Counted from the stretch's first letter, positions 6,997-15,688 are shown. The stretch: DNA of 39,913 bases from Candidatus Blautia intestinavium (GCA_019113745.1 DXGV01000021.1:1-39913), one strand, 5' to 3'. Numbers and translations are program-made. Notes: generated by a model not told the origin, from the letters alone.

Positions 6997-7863
6997 TTAT
7001 TCAAATACATGTCTCAAAAATCTGACCGCGCCTTCCGCATCTCTGTCAAGTCTTCCGGGTTCTGTATAATCGCAAACAGGCCTCCATACTTTAATATCTG
7101 AAGCCACGCCGCCTCTGTCCATAACAAACGGCTCCATCACAACGTTTTTCTGGTAATTAATCCGCCTCAACGCTTTCCCGATCTCAGCCCATGGCAGATT
7201 TCCCTTACCAGGAACCCGTCTGTTATTCTCGCCCACATGTACATGCCCCAGTTTATCACCTGTCATTAGAATCGCGTCGACAATACTGTCTTCTTCAATA
7301 TTCATATGGAAAGTATCCAGAAGTACCTTCACCGAAGATACATCAACGTCCTTTATAAATTCCAGCGCTTCAGCCGCCGTATTCAGCAGATATCCCTCAA
7401 ACCGGTTCAAAACTTCCAGACAGTAATCGATCCCCAGATCTTCCGCTATCCTGGCAACTTTCTTTACATTCTTTACAGCAGCTTCCCAGTCTCTCCGCTT
7501 ATCAAAAGGCTTTGAATAATCCACTGGCCAGTATGAATAAATCCCACCGCCAATAGTGTGGATGTCCATATAGGCAAGTTTTTCCAGAATATCGCGGTAA
7601 ACTTCTACCGCATGATCCGCCTCGCTTTCGTCAGAGGCAGAAAGGTTTTCCGCTGCTGTCGGGCCGAAATTGCCTGTCAGGGTAATTCCATATTCTTTTG
7701 CTGCATTTTTATATTCATCCATTTTTTCCCTGGAAATATTTTTTAAAGCGGCGCAGGATATCTCCAGCGTATCAAATCCAAGCTCCTTTACCTTTTTTAC
7801 ATATTTTACCTGGTCCACATTCCATTCATCTTCCCAGTAGGCAAAGTAAATTCCGTATTTCAT
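6997..7863 (-). CDS. D-tagatose/D-allulose-type ketose 3-epimerase
   Basis: A 288-residue TIM-barrel protein closely resembling D-psicose (allulose) and D-tagatose 3-epimerases of Agrobacterium and clostridia. Shared segments are MKYGIYFAYWEDEW, IHTIGGGIYSYWPVDYSKP, CLEVLNRFEGYLLNTAAE, LLDTFHMNIEEDS and NNRRVPGKGNLPW. The metal-binding residues align as E150, D183, H209 and E244. These enzymes invert C3 of free ketoses (for example fructose/allulose), and relatives act on L-ribulose or tetruloses, so the exact substrate is open. The start is firm: GAGGAGGTATGA precedes the ATG. It sits 43 bp after the aldolase gene in the sugar operon. The neighbouring DhaK-type kinases argue that the epimerase acts before, or on products of, phosphorylation. 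Confidence 0.92.
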   Translation of the reverse strand: MKYGIYFAYWEDEWNVDQVKYVKKVKELGFDTLEISCAALKNISREKMDEYKNAAKEYGITLTGNFGPTAAENLSASDESEADHAVEVYRDILEKLAYMDIHTIGGGIYSYWPVDYSKPFDKRRDWEAAVKNVKKVARIAEDLGIDYCLEVLNRFEGYLLNTAAEALEFIKDVDVSSVKVLLDTFHMNIEEDSIVDAILMTGDKLGHVHVGENNRRVPGKGNLPWAEIGKALRRINYQKNVVMEPFVMDRGGVASDIKVWRPVCDYTEPGRLDRDAEGAVRFLRHVFE

Positions 7864-7906
7864 TCATACCTCCTCATCTTCCGAGATGCACCGGAACGCA
7901 CGTTTA

Positions 7907-8761
7907 TCAGAATTTAGAAAGTTTCATTTTCTCTCTGAGATACGCCATCAGCTTATCCTGCACATATTTCGACATATCAAACAAAAGATTTACATTTCTT
8001 TCTGATTCATGCGCCTTCATATATTCAAAGACTGTATCATAGTATAACTGGAAAAATTCTGTTCCCACGTTAAATTTATTGATTCCTTTTGTAAACGCCA
8101 CTTCCAGCTGATCATTGGGAATACCGCTTCCTCCATGAAGAACAAGAGGAGTCTCTGTCGCTCTGTTAATTTCTTCCAGGCGTTCAATATCAAGTTTTGG
8201 TGTTTCAAGATAAACGCCATGCGCGCTTCCAATCGCAACTGCAACTGACGTCACTCCTGTTTCTCTGCAGAATTCTGCCGCAACTTCCGGCTTTGTATAG
8301 AGATCCAGATTATCTTCATCGGAATCTTTCGCAAAACCAACCCGGCCCAGTTCTGCCTCCACATCCACATCGAAATTCCGGGCCACTTCTACTACTTTTT
8401 TTGAAAGCCGGATGTTCTCTTCAACCGGAAGCATGGAACCGTCAAACATTACGGATGTAAATCCTTCTCTGATCGCTTTCATAATATAATCAAAATCACT
8501 GCTGTGATCCAGATGCAGGCCAACCGGAACTTTTACTCTGGAAGCCAGCGATTTTACAGTTTCCGCAAATCCCCTGACATCCGCGTTGTTAAACCCATAA
8601 TTGTGTTCCGGATAAAGCATTATAATAACCGGTTTCTGCAATTCTTCTGCTACGGTAACTACAGAATATGCCATGTCGTAGTTGATACAGTTGAATGCGA
8701 TCACAGATGTTTTCGCCTCGTCAGCCATTTTTAAAATTTTTGAAACTCTCTCCAGTGCCAT
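7907..8761 (-). CDS. Class II (zinc) ketose-phosphate aldolase, GatY/KbaY/FbaA family
   Basis: A 284-residue class II fructose-1,6-/tagatose-1,6-bisphosphate aldolase family protein that cleaves a ketose phosphate into dihydroxyacetone phosphate and an aldehyde. Key residues align with GatY: catalytic D85 and zinc ligand H86 in GLHLDHSSDF, zinc ligands H181 (AIGSAHGVY) and H209 (LVLHGGSGIP), and the NVGTE phosphate-binding segment. Its size is typical. The family also includes aldolases for ketose 1-phosphates and branched or deoxy sugars, so the natural substrate may not be a hexulose bisphosphate. In this operon it would do the C-C cleavage step. AGAGAGG precedes the ATG; the gene follows the second DhaL-like gene by 53 bp. 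Confidence 0.92.
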   Translation of the reverse strand: MALERVSKILKMADEAKTSVIAFNCINYDMAYSVVTVAEELQKPVIIMLYPEHNYGFNNADVRGFAETVKSLASRVKVPVGLHLDHSSDFDYIMKAIREGFTSVMFDGSMLPVEENIRLSKKVVEVARNFDVDVEAELGRVGFAKDSDEDNLDLYTKPEVAAEFCRETGVTSVAVAIGSAHGVYLETPKLDIERLEEINRATETPLVLHGGSGIPNDQLEVAFTKGINKFNVGTEFFQLYYDTVFEYMKAHESERNVNLLFDMSKYVQDKLMAYLREKMKLSKF

Positions 8762-8814
8762 TTTTTTATCCTCTCTTTCTTTTTGTATTTATAACTGTTT
8801 TAAGCTTCTGATAA

Positions 8815-9420
8815 TTATTTTAACGCCTCAAAAATCAGCATTCCGGCAACCGCGCCGCCATCCATTTCTCCCAGAGTTTTTTCCCCATAGTAAGCGATCC
8901 GCCCATGTACTCCTTTCATTTTACGCGTTTTCTCCGCGCCGGCACACGCGGCTTTATACGCCTCTTCCCATGCTGTTTCTCCTTCTGAAGCATGTTCTTT
9001 CAATGCCTGTACGGCCGGATAAAGACTATCCAGAATTGTTTTATCTCCGGGTTTTGATTTTGCCTTGTTCATGATCATCTGGATACCCGCTTCCATCGCA
9101 GACGCTATATCCGGTAAATCGACGGATGTTTTCCCTTTTAAATACTTCGCCATTCCCATAAACCCGAAAGAAATAATAGTTCCCAGTGTAGACGGGGCAG
9201 CTTCATTGAATTCTGATGAGCAGTTCCTTAAAAGTATACCTAAATCGTTCTCTTCCGCTTTTGCCAGATAGTCTGCCACTTTTCCAAAACCCTGTTTCAT
9301 AGAAAGACCCAGATCTCCATCTCCAAATTTCGCATCCAGCTCAATCAGATATTTCTCTTTTTCTGTCATTTTTGAGCTGATTTTTTTCAGGCTTTCCGCC
9401 AGTTGTGTCCTGTTCGCCAT
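8815..9420 (-). CDS. DhaL-like kinase subunit 2 (variant motifs)
   Basis: A DAK2/DhaL-domain protein, the ADP/ATP-binding half of dihydroxyacetone-type kinases, 201 residues from the chosen ATG. Mg-binding aspartates are present at D29, D34 and D36, but GDGDHG is GDGDLG (L37), the usual GGASG lid motif is APSTLG, and the C-terminal DPGA is DGGA. KPGDKTILDSLYPA is retained. Such variants occur in DAK relatives acting on erythrulose and other ketoses rather than dihydroxyacetone. Start choice: a reading frame opens at 9453 directly after the previous stop, but AAGGAGG lies 5 nt before the internal ATG at 9420. It is paired with the canonical DhaK-like gene upstream. Confidence 0.88.
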   Translation of the reverse strand: MANRTQLAESLKKISSKMTEKEKYLIELDAKFGDGDLGLSMKQGFGKVADYLAKAEENDLGILLRNCSSEFNEAAPSTLGTIISFGFMGMAKYLKGKTSVDLPDIASAMEAGIQMIMNKAKSKPGDKTILDSLYPAVQALKEHASEGETAWEEAYKAACAGAEKTRKMKGVHGRIAYYGEKTLGEMDGGAVAGMLIFEALK

Positions 9421-9453
9421 ATTACCCTCCTTTATCTCATACTGAATCGCCAT

Positions 9454-10461
9454 CTATTTGTTATGATTTGTATAGAAAGGAGTGTCCGCAGCCTTTCGAA
9501 GATACTTTTTCATCTTATCATTCAGTCTGAAAACAGTTATAGACGCTCCTGCCATTTCCATGGAAGTGGCAAATTCACCAACATGAGGCATATAAACTGA
9601 AATTCCTTTTTCCTTCAGTCTTTCATGTACCCGCCGATACAATATAAACAGTTCTTCCAGCGGAGTTGCGCCCAGACCGTTAATCATTACAGATACTTCT
9701 TCACCAGATGCAACCGGCATATCATCCAGAAGTTTATCCAAAACTATATCTGCTATTTCATCTGCCGGTTTCATTTCACATACTTCTATTCCCGGTTCGC
9801 CATGAATTCCCATTCCAAGTTCCAGATCGTTTTCACCAATCGAGAAAGTTGCTTTCCCTGCCATTGGAACAATACACGGCGTTAACGCAAATCCCATTGT
9901 TCTGATATTTTCCAGGGCTTCCCTTGCAGTCTGCGCGACCTCGTCGAGAGAAAGCATCTCATCTGCCGCTGCTCCGGCAACTTTAAACGCATAAACCATC
10001 CCGGCGACTCCACGGCGCATATCCGCCTCTTCTTTTGGTCTGGAAGCCACATCGTCTTTCACAAGTACCTGCTCTGTACGTATGCCGTCAAAATCCAGAT
10101 TTTCACAGGCCATTTCGAAATTCATGACGTCGCCTCCATAATTGCCGTAAAGACAGAGAACGCCGTTCCCCTGATCCACATATCGGATCATATCTTCCAT
10201 TTTTTTTGCCGACGGAGATGCAAACACCTCTCCTACTGCACAGCCATCAAGCATACCTGCTCCCACATAACCCAGGAACACCGGTAAATGCCCGCTTCCT
10301 CCCGCGGTAACTATTCCCACTTTTCCTGCCGCAGGCTTTTCGCTTCTGACCAGAATCTTTTTTTCCGGATCCAGAGTTTTTACCCTATCCCCATAAGCCG
10401 CCAGAATTCCTTCCATGAATTCTTCCACAAAATTTTCCGGTTTGTTAATGATTTTTTTCAT
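9454..10461 (-). CDS. DhaK-like kinase subunit 2 (complete active site)
   Basis: A 335-residue DAK1/DhaK-domain protein, the subunit that binds the ketone substrate as a hemiaminal. All classical residues are visible: H58 in AGGSGHLPVFLGYVG, D111 in NYGGDVMNF, and the covalent histidine H220 in LELGMGIHGEPG. The glutamate after the first histidine in E. coli DhaK (GHEP) is leucine (GHLP), which suggests a substrate larger than dihydroxyacetone, such as a tetrulose or branched ketose. The start overlaps the preceding DhaL stop by 4 nt (ATGA) and has GGAGGAGG upstream. It most likely forms a complete kinase with one of the two DhaL-like subunits; phosphate comes from ATP if no DhaM is used, and none is encoded here. 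Confidence 0.92.
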   Translation of the reverse strand: MKKIINKPENFVEEFMEGILAAYGDRVKTLDPEKKILVRSEKPAAGKVGIVTAGGSGHLPVFLGYVGAGMLDGCAVGEVFASPSAKKMEDMIRYVDQGNGVLCLYGNYGGDVMNFEMACENLDFDGIRTEQVLVKDDVASRPKEEADMRRGVAGMVYAFKVAGAAADEMLSLDEVAQTAREALENIRTMGFALTPCIVPMAGKATFSIGENDLELGMGIHGEPGIEVCEMKPADEIADIVLDKLLDDMPVASGEEVSVMINGLGATPLEELFILYRRVHERLKEKGISVYMPHVGEFATSMEMAGASITVFRLNDKMKKYLRKAADTPFYTNHNK

Positions 10462-11108
10462 TTTTCAGCCTCCTCCTTTTCCATTGTTTCGCTGAACGCT
10501 TTAAAAATCAGACTGACTGAAACTGCGCCAGGATCAGGAAGCCCTATGGCCGCTTCTTTGAAATTCTTGCTTCTTCCAACGCTTCCCTTCAAAATCCTGC
10601 TCTGCTGCGCCCCTTCCCAGGCTGCCTGCGCCGCTTTTCGAAAAGCGGTACCCATATCTTCAGCATTACCGGCAGAGATTTTCAAAGCGGAAACAGCCGG
10701 CATAAGTGCATCCAGCATTGTTTTTTGTCCCGGTTTGGTCCGGCCCCGCCTTTCAATAGCCTGCTCTCCCTGCACAAAATACTCTGCTATCTGATCCAGA
10801 CTGGCTTCCGTTCCATGAGGCAGGCATCCGGCGCCTCCGATAAACATGGTCCCGAAAATAACGCCGCTGGCTCCTCCCATGCTTTTCAACAGCTCCAGCC
10901 CTGTTTCTCTGCATAGACTGTCAATTTGAGATGTTTCCGTCTCTTTCAGATATTTCTTTAATACTGAAAATCCTCTTTTCATCCCATGACCGTGATCTCC
11001 GTCTCCGATAACAGTATCAATCTCTGTAAGATACGGTTCATTCTCTATAATCGTATCCGCAGCATGAAGAAGCATTTCCTTCATAAGACAAATATCTATT
11101 CTGTCCAT
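10458..11108 (-). CDS. DhaL-like kinase subunit 1 (canonical motifs)
   Basis: A DhaL-type ATP/ADP-binding subunit, 216 residues from the chosen ATG. The three Mg-coordinating aspartates match E. coli DhaL: D31, D36 and D38 in EIDTVIGDGDHGHG. GGASG, KPGQKTMLDALMPA and DPGAVS are also present, so this subunit looks fully functional. The frame can be extended to a TTG at 11120 that overlaps the previous gene, but GAGGTGG just upstream of the ATG at 11108 decides for the shorter form. It stands between a degenerate DhaK-like gene and a canonical one and overlaps the latter by 4 nt, so partner assignment is ambiguous. It may serve the canonical DhaK2. Confidence 0.9.
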   Translation of the reverse strand: MDRIDICLMKEMLLHAADTIIENEPYLTEIDTVIGDGDHGHGMKRGFSVLKKYLKETETSQIDSLCRETGLELLKSMGGASGVIFGTMFIGGAGCLPHGTEASLDQIAEYFVQGEQAIERRGRTKPGQKTMLDALMPAVSALKISAGNAEDMGTAFRKAAQAAWEGAQQSRILKGSVGRSKNFKEAAIGLPDPGAVSVSLIFKAFSETMEKEEAEK

Positions 11109-11116
11109 AAGCCACC

Positions 11117-12079
11117 TCAAATCGTAAAATCAAATCCGTTTACAGGATTTACATACTGTTCCAATTCATCATCTGTAATCAGAACACTGAGAATTCCTCC
11201 GTTATAGTCAAATGCATCAAAGTACAGTCCGGCGGTACAGATTCCGGTTTTATACCCTCGTTTTTCAAATTCCCTCTTTGCCGCATGCAGCATTATATAT
11301 CCTTCCGCATAGGACATATAAAGCATCCTGTTCATCATAATATGAATCTTTTTCTTTTCATATATTTCCAGTTCGCCGAGGATTACACCGACTATTTTCT
11401 CTGTGACTTTATCCGCATCGGCCAGCTCGATTATTTCCGCCGGAGCCTCGCCGGAAAACCCATTGCCAAGTTCTATATTCCCGGTATCTTCGTTGTAGCA
11501 AAAAGCAAGAGATCGTATCCTGGAATTTGCCTTTTCCGCAATGCGATATACTTCCTGCAGATCAGATCCGCTTTTTGCCGCAGCCGCAGAAATTTTCAGG
11601 ATAAATCCAATACCGCACAGGCCTCCCCGCGCTTCTTTCTCCTCGCCCCTGGCGCTGTATATGTCATCGCTCACATAACATACTTCCACCGGAATCCCGT
11701 CTGCTTCCAACAGTTCTTTTGCCATATCATTATTCAGATAATCGCCCATGAAATTATTGGTTACAAGCAGGACGCCTTTTCCGCAGTCAATCTGTTTCGC
11801 AATCTGATAAATCATATAAGCGTTCGGCGCGCAGTTAAAATCTCCGCTTACTGCAGCATCCGCCAGGCCATCCCCAACACATCCCTCGAAAAAGGGGCCT
11901 CTGCCTCCGCCGCCATTCACAAGTACCCGCACTCTGTTTTCCGGAAGTTCTGCTTTCATACAGATATGGCTATACTCGTTTTCCACTGTTGTCAGACTGT
12001 CCGGTCTGGAATCCAGAATTCCTTCTACAGTTTCTTTCAGAGGATCTCTGCCTTTATTTACATATACAAGTTTCTTCAT
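11117..12079 (-). CDS. Degenerate DhaK-like protein lacking catalytic histidines
   Basis: A 320-residue DAK1/DhaK-fold protein. The fold is clear from VLVNGGGGRGPFFEGCVGDG, VTNNFMGDYLNNDMA (D113 kept), YVSDDIYSA and the C-terminal IMMNRMLYMS segment. Both histidines that handle substrate in DhaK are absent: GGGSGHEP is GGGGRGPF (histidine position is G61 or R60), and GMGIHGEPG is GNGFSGEAP (S209 in place of the covalent histidine). It may be a regulatory or scaffolding paralogue, a kinase using another binding mode, or a sensor. DhaQ of Lactococcus is a precedent for DhaK paralogues as regulatory partners. The gene overlaps the permease by one base (TGATG), and its own stop lies just before the ATG of DhaL1, so translational coupling is likely. 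Confidence 0.85.
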   Translation of the reverse strand: MKKLVYVNKGRDPLKETVEGILDSRPDSLTTVENEYSHICMKAELPENRVRVLVNGGGGRGPFFEGCVGDGLADAAVSGDFNCAPNAYMIYQIAKQIDCGKGVLLVTNNFMGDYLNNDMAKELLEADGIPVEVCYVSDDIYSARGEEKEARGGLCGIGFILKISAAAAKSGSDLQEVYRIAEKANSRIRSLAFCYNEDTGNIELGNGFSGEAPAEIIELADADKVTEKIVGVILGELEIYEKKKIHIMMNRMLYMSYAEGYIMLHAAKREFEKRGYKTGICTAGLYFDAFDYNGGILSVLITDDELEQYVNPVNGFDFTI

Positions 12080-13059
12080 CAGACTTTTTCCCTCTTCTGT
12101 GCCATATCAATCACTACTGCCAGCAGAATGATCATTCCGATAATTACTTTCTGCCAGTAAGAAGAAATCTGCATCAGATTCATTCCATTATTGATAATCG
12201 CAATAATCGCACACCCAAACATAGCTCTTAATACAGAACCTGTTCCGCCGAGAAGGCTGGTGCCGCCCAGTACAGTAGCCGCAATAGCATACATTTCATA
12301 TGTATCGCATGCCGCGGGCTGTCCGTTGTTCAGCTTCGAGGTTACGCATACACCGCCAAGCGCAGCCATGATAGAACAGAGAACGTGCGCTTTGATTTTT
12401 ATTCCGTCAACACTGATCCCGCTCAGTCTCGCTACTTTTTCATTACTTCCCACAGCATAAACATGACGCCCGAATACTGTACGCGAGAGCAGGATATGCA
12501 TAATGATCAGAATGATGATCATAAAGATAGTAATAACCGGGAGAACTCCGTTCTTCATGCTTTCTGTTGTAAAAAGTCTCTCCGATCCAAGCCACGCAAA
12601 TGTATCAGACAGACCATATACCGGCTGTCCATCTGTTACCACATAAGCCAGACCTCTTGCGCTCTGCATTACCGCCAGTGTTGCAATCATAGGAACAACG
12701 TTAAACTTTGCGACCATAACGCCTATAAAAAGGCCGCAGAGTGTTCCTATGAATATCGCGCTTCCCAGCTGTATCCCGAGAATTCCGATCAATGGCGCGT
12801 CCTGGAATCTCAGACCGATATAAGCTGAAAAAATACCGGCAAAAGCAGCTACAGAACCAACACTGATATCGATTCCTCCGATAATAATTACAAAAGTAAT
12901 TCCAATCGTCAGAAGCGCATTAATAGACATCTGAGAAGTAATATTTATGATGTTCGTTACTGTGAGAAATGTTTTATTCGCTACGCCAAAGAAAATAATT
13001 AAAGCGATCAAAACAAGGCACACTGCGTTTTTCTTACTCCATATTTTCAATTTTTCCAT
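12079..13059 (-). CDS. Sugar ABC transporter permease, RbsC family
   Basis: An integral membrane permease of about 326 residues (BPD_transp_2 family, ribose/galactose type). The signature INALLTIGITFVIIIGGIDI followed by SVGSV (about 50-75) and AATVLGGTSLLGGTGS near the C-terminus are typical of RbsC-type proteins. It would form the channel of the importer encoded with the ATPase and binding protein upstream. The frame extends to an ATG at 13077, but AAGGG lies about 10 nt before the internal ATG at 13059, whereas the longer start has no clear site; the choice is not certain. Only one permease gene is present, so it should act as a homodimer. The ATPase gene ends 20-40 bp upstream. Confidence 0.93.
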   Translation of the reverse strand: MEKLKIWSKKNAVCLVLIALIIFFGVANKTFLTVTNIINITSQMSINALLTIGITFVIIIGGIDISVGSVAAFAGIFSAYIGLRFQDAPLIGILGIQLGSAIFIGTLCGLFIGVMVAKFNVVPMIATLAVMQSARGLAYVVTDGQPVYGLSDTFAWLGSERLFTTESMKNGVLPVITIFMIIILIIMHILLSRTVFGRHVYAVGSNEKVARLSGISVDGIKIKAHVLCSIMAALGGVCVTSKLNNGQPAACDTYEMYAIAATVLGGTSLLGGTGSVLRAMFGCAIIAIINNGMNLMQISSYWQKVIIGMIILLAVVIDMAQKREKV

Positions 13060-13097
13060 AGTCACCGTTCCCTTCATTCGTTTTTTTACACAGTTCT

Positions 13098-14630
13098 TCA
13101 GGCTCCACTGTGTACGCTGGCAAGCTGCATAATGCTGTATTCTGTCATTTCCTCTTTATCATCAATTTCTCCGCTCACATGGCCTTCACGCATTACAATA
13201 ACTCTGTCAGCTACACCCAGAATTTCCGGAAGTTCAGAGGAAACCATAACAATACAACCGCCTTCTTTCACGAATTCATTCATCAGACCGTAAAATTCCG
13301 CTTTTGCATTTACGTCGATCCCTCTGGTAGGTTCGTCTAAAAGCAGGATTTCAGACTGGGCCACAAGCCATTTTGCAAGAATTACTTTCTGCTGGTTTCC
13401 ACCCGACAGATTTTTTATAATCGTTTCTCCGCTTGGAGCTTTTATCTGAAGCTTCAGAAAGTATTCCTTACACACATCCTTTTCCCACTTAAAATCAACA
13501 AAACAGTTGTTTTTTGCCATTCTCTTAACACTCGGAAGGACTATATTGCTCCTCACAGAAGCCTCCAGCATCAGTCCGGTTCTTCTTCTGTCTTCTGTCA
13601 CAAACCCGATCTTGTGCATTATGGCTTCCCGCGGGTTATTAATATTTACTTCTTTGCCTTTGACAAAAACTTTTCCTTCTGTTTTTTTGCGATAACCAAA
13701 AATTGTTTCCATTACTTCCGTTCTTCCGGCGCCTACCAGTCCGGCAAACCCCAGGATCTCACCCTTGTATGCCGAAAACGAGATATCCGAAAACACATTT
13801 CCTGAACTGAGTCCCTCTACTCTCAGCATCTCTTCCTGACGATGATGTTCCTGTTTGTTGTAATAATTGGTGATTTCACGGCCGACCATATTGGTAACAA
13901 TTTCCGCTTCGGTAATATCTTTAAATAACGACTTCTTTACCACCTCTCCATCACGAAGTATTGTTACACGGTCAACAATTTCCTGAAGTTCTTTTAAACG
14001 ATGTGTGATATAGATAATTGCCACGTTTTTTTCTTTAAGAAGTTTTATCTGATAAAACAGCGCTTCAATCTCACTTTCTGAAAGTGAAGAAGTCGGTTCA
14101 TCCATGATCACCATTTTCGAATTTCGGGTAATTACTTTCGCAATTTCTATCATCTGCTGTTGTGCGGCTGAGAGTTCCCCCGCTATATCTGTAGCTTTAA
14201 AATTAACTTTCATAAAGTCAAGAGCTTCCTGAGCATCCGCTTCCATCTTCCTGCGGTCAAGCAAAAATTTATTTTTCCCACGTACAGGTTCTCTTCCCAC
14301 AAAAATATTCTCTGCCACTGAAAGATCATTAGCGATACTCAGTTCCTGATGGATTACGGAAATCCCGGCATTCAGGGCTTCTCCCGGATTTTTATAAGAA
14401 CGCTCCTGTCCGTCAAAAATCATTTTCCCGTCCGTCGGTGTATATACACCGGAAACAATCTTTATCAAAGTAGATTTTCCCGCGCCGTTTTCACCAAGCA
14501 GCGCATGTACTTCACCAGGATAAAAATCTATCGAAACATCTGTCAGGGCTTTGACTCCAGGAAAAGTTTTTGTTATATGGGATATCTGCAAAATAGGATT
14601 TTGTGTATTTTTATCTGATTCTTTTTTCAC
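13098..14630 (-). CDS. Sugar ABC transporter ATPase, RbsA/MglA family
   Basis: A 510-residue fused double ATPase of the carbohydrate importer CUT2 class. The first domain has Walker A GENGAGKST (near 48), signature LSAAQQQ and Walker B IMDEPTSSL. The second has the degenerate Walker A GLVGAGRTE typical of this family, signature LSGGNQQ and Walker B LLDEPTRGID. It energises uptake of ribose-type monosaccharides. The start is GTG at 14628-14630, preceded by AGGAGGG. It lies 80 bp downstream of the binding-protein gene, with a stable hairpin in the gap, and directly upstream of the permease. Confidence 0.95.
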   Translation of the reverse strand: MKKESDKNTQNPILQISHITKTFPGVKALTDVSIDFYPGEVHALLGENGAGKSTLIKIVSGVYTPTDGKMIFDGQERSYKNPGEALNAGISVIHQELSIANDLSVAENIFVGREPVRGKNKFLLDRRKMEADAQEALDFMKVNFKATDIAGELSAAQQQMIEIAKVITRNSKMVIMDEPTSSLSESEIEALFYQIKLLKEKNVAIIYITHRLKELQEIVDRVTILRDGEVVKKSLFKDITEAEIVTNMVGREITNYYNKQEHHRQEEMLRVEGLSSGNVFSDISFSAYKGEILGFAGLVGAGRTEVMETIFGYRKKTEGKVFVKGKEVNINNPREAIMHKIGFVTEDRRRTGLMLEASVRSNIVLPSVKRMAKNNCFVDFKWEKDVCKEYFLKLQIKAPSGETIIKNLSGGNQQKVILAKWLVAQSEILLLDEPTRGIDVNAKAEFYGLMNEFVKEGGCIVMVSSELPEILGVADRVIVMREGHVSGEIDDKEEMTEYSIMQLASVHSGA

Positions 14631-14666
14631 TTTCGGCCCTCCTGATCGTTATTCCCTGTAATTAAC

Positions 14667-14694
14667 AGGAGGGTGCATGAAAACGCACCCTCCT
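14667..14694 (-). promoter_or_regulatory. Intercistronic hairpin between binding protein and ATPase genes
   Basis: A 10-bp perfect stem, aggagggtgc (14667-14676) and gcaccctcct (14685-14694), with an 8-nt loop. On the minus strand no U-tract follows (GTTAATTAC), so it is unlikely to be a full terminator. Such hairpins after binding-protein genes typically protect the upstream mRNA or reduce read-through, giving more binding protein than membrane components. Confidence 0.7.
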
Positions 14695-14710
14695 TTTTTA
14701 CTATGTTTCC

Positions 14711-15688
14711 TTATTCTTCACTCATCAGGTCATTTTCCTCGATATACTCATATGTAATAATATATGGTTCGATTGGAATCTCTTCTGCGTCCACTTCTCC
14801 GGTAGTGAGATATTTGTAAATCTGTTCTACAATGGTATGTCCGATTTTGGGCGGATCCTGAGAAATTTCGGATACCCACCATTTACCGTCTCCATCCTGA
14901 GCATAAATAGCTTCAATCGCTTCCGGATTGCCGTCATAACCTACGATCAACGTATCAGCGCCCGCTGATTTAATAGAAGCCAGCGCTCCTGTACATGCCG
15001 GATCGCCAGTAGCAAAGATCACGCCAAGGTTCGGATCTGCTGTAAGCCAGTCCTGAACCAGAGAGGAGGCTACGTTTGCATCACCCTGATAGTTGCCGTT
15101 GAATTCTACTTCAACATTATCGGGAGCTTCATTTTCCATAACTTCCAGGAATCCGTTTTCTCTGTCCAGACAGGAAGAAGAAGCAGGATTTCCAATAATC
15201 GCAGCCGTTCCGCCTTCATCGCCAAGGAGTCTGAGGCATTCCTGAGCTCCAAGTCTTCCTCCCTCTACATTGTCTGTACCCACATGACAGATAATGCAGT
15301 CTACTGTGTTACACGGGGAATCAAAAGTAAACATCGGTATTCCCGCCTCATCAGCTGCTTCAATAGCCGGTCCTACACCTGCTGCGTCAACTGTTGCAAG
15401 CGCGATAGCGTCTACTTCCTGAGCAACCAGATTCTCGATATGATTTGACTGGATATTCGCATCCAGCTCGCCGTCATAGCAGATTGCTTCAATGCCAAGT
15501 TCCGCACATTTTTCTTCAATGGCATCTTCAATCAGGTTGTAGAATACATGTTCTCTGGAACCTACGATAAATCCTACGGTGTAAGATTCCTCCGCTTCTT
15601 CGGCATATACCGTTTGCATTCCCAATCCAGTTCCTCCTGTGGCGATCATCGCCGAACATAAAAGAATACTCCACAGTTTTTTCTTCAT
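14711..15688 (-). CDS. Sugar ABC transporter substrate-binding protein (PBP type 1)
   Basis: A 325-residue periplasmic-binding-protein-like domain (ribose/galactose type, Peripla_BP_4). Residues 36-60 read SYTVGFIVGSREHVFYNLIE; later IIGNPASSSCLDRENGF, VIFATGDPACTGALASIKSA and LIVGYDGNPEAIEAI match the family. The first 30 residues are a signal peptide ending TVYA-EEAEE, which fits signal peptidase I. No lipobox is visible, which is unusual for a Gram-positive binding protein. The start is the ATG at 15688 with AAAGGAGAG upstream; a longer frame to 15766 has no such site. It is the first gene of the ten-gene sugar operon. Sugar specificity cannot be read from sequence. Confidence 0.93.
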   Translation of the reverse strand: MKKKLWSILLCSAMIATGGTGLGMQTVYAEEAEESYTVGFIVGSREHVFYNLIEDAIEEKCAELGIEAICYDGELDANIQSNHIENLVAQEVDAIALATVDAAGVGPAIEAADEAGIPMFTFDSPCNTVDCIICHVGTDNVEGGRLGAQECLRLLGDEGGTAAIIGNPASSSCLDRENGFLEVMENEAPDNVEVEFNGNYQGDANVASSLVQDWLTADPNLGVIFATGDPACTGALASIKSAGADTLIVGYDGNPEAIEAIYAQDGDGKWWVSEISQDPPKIGHTIVEQIYKYLTTGEVDAEEIPIEPYIITYEYIEENDLMSEE

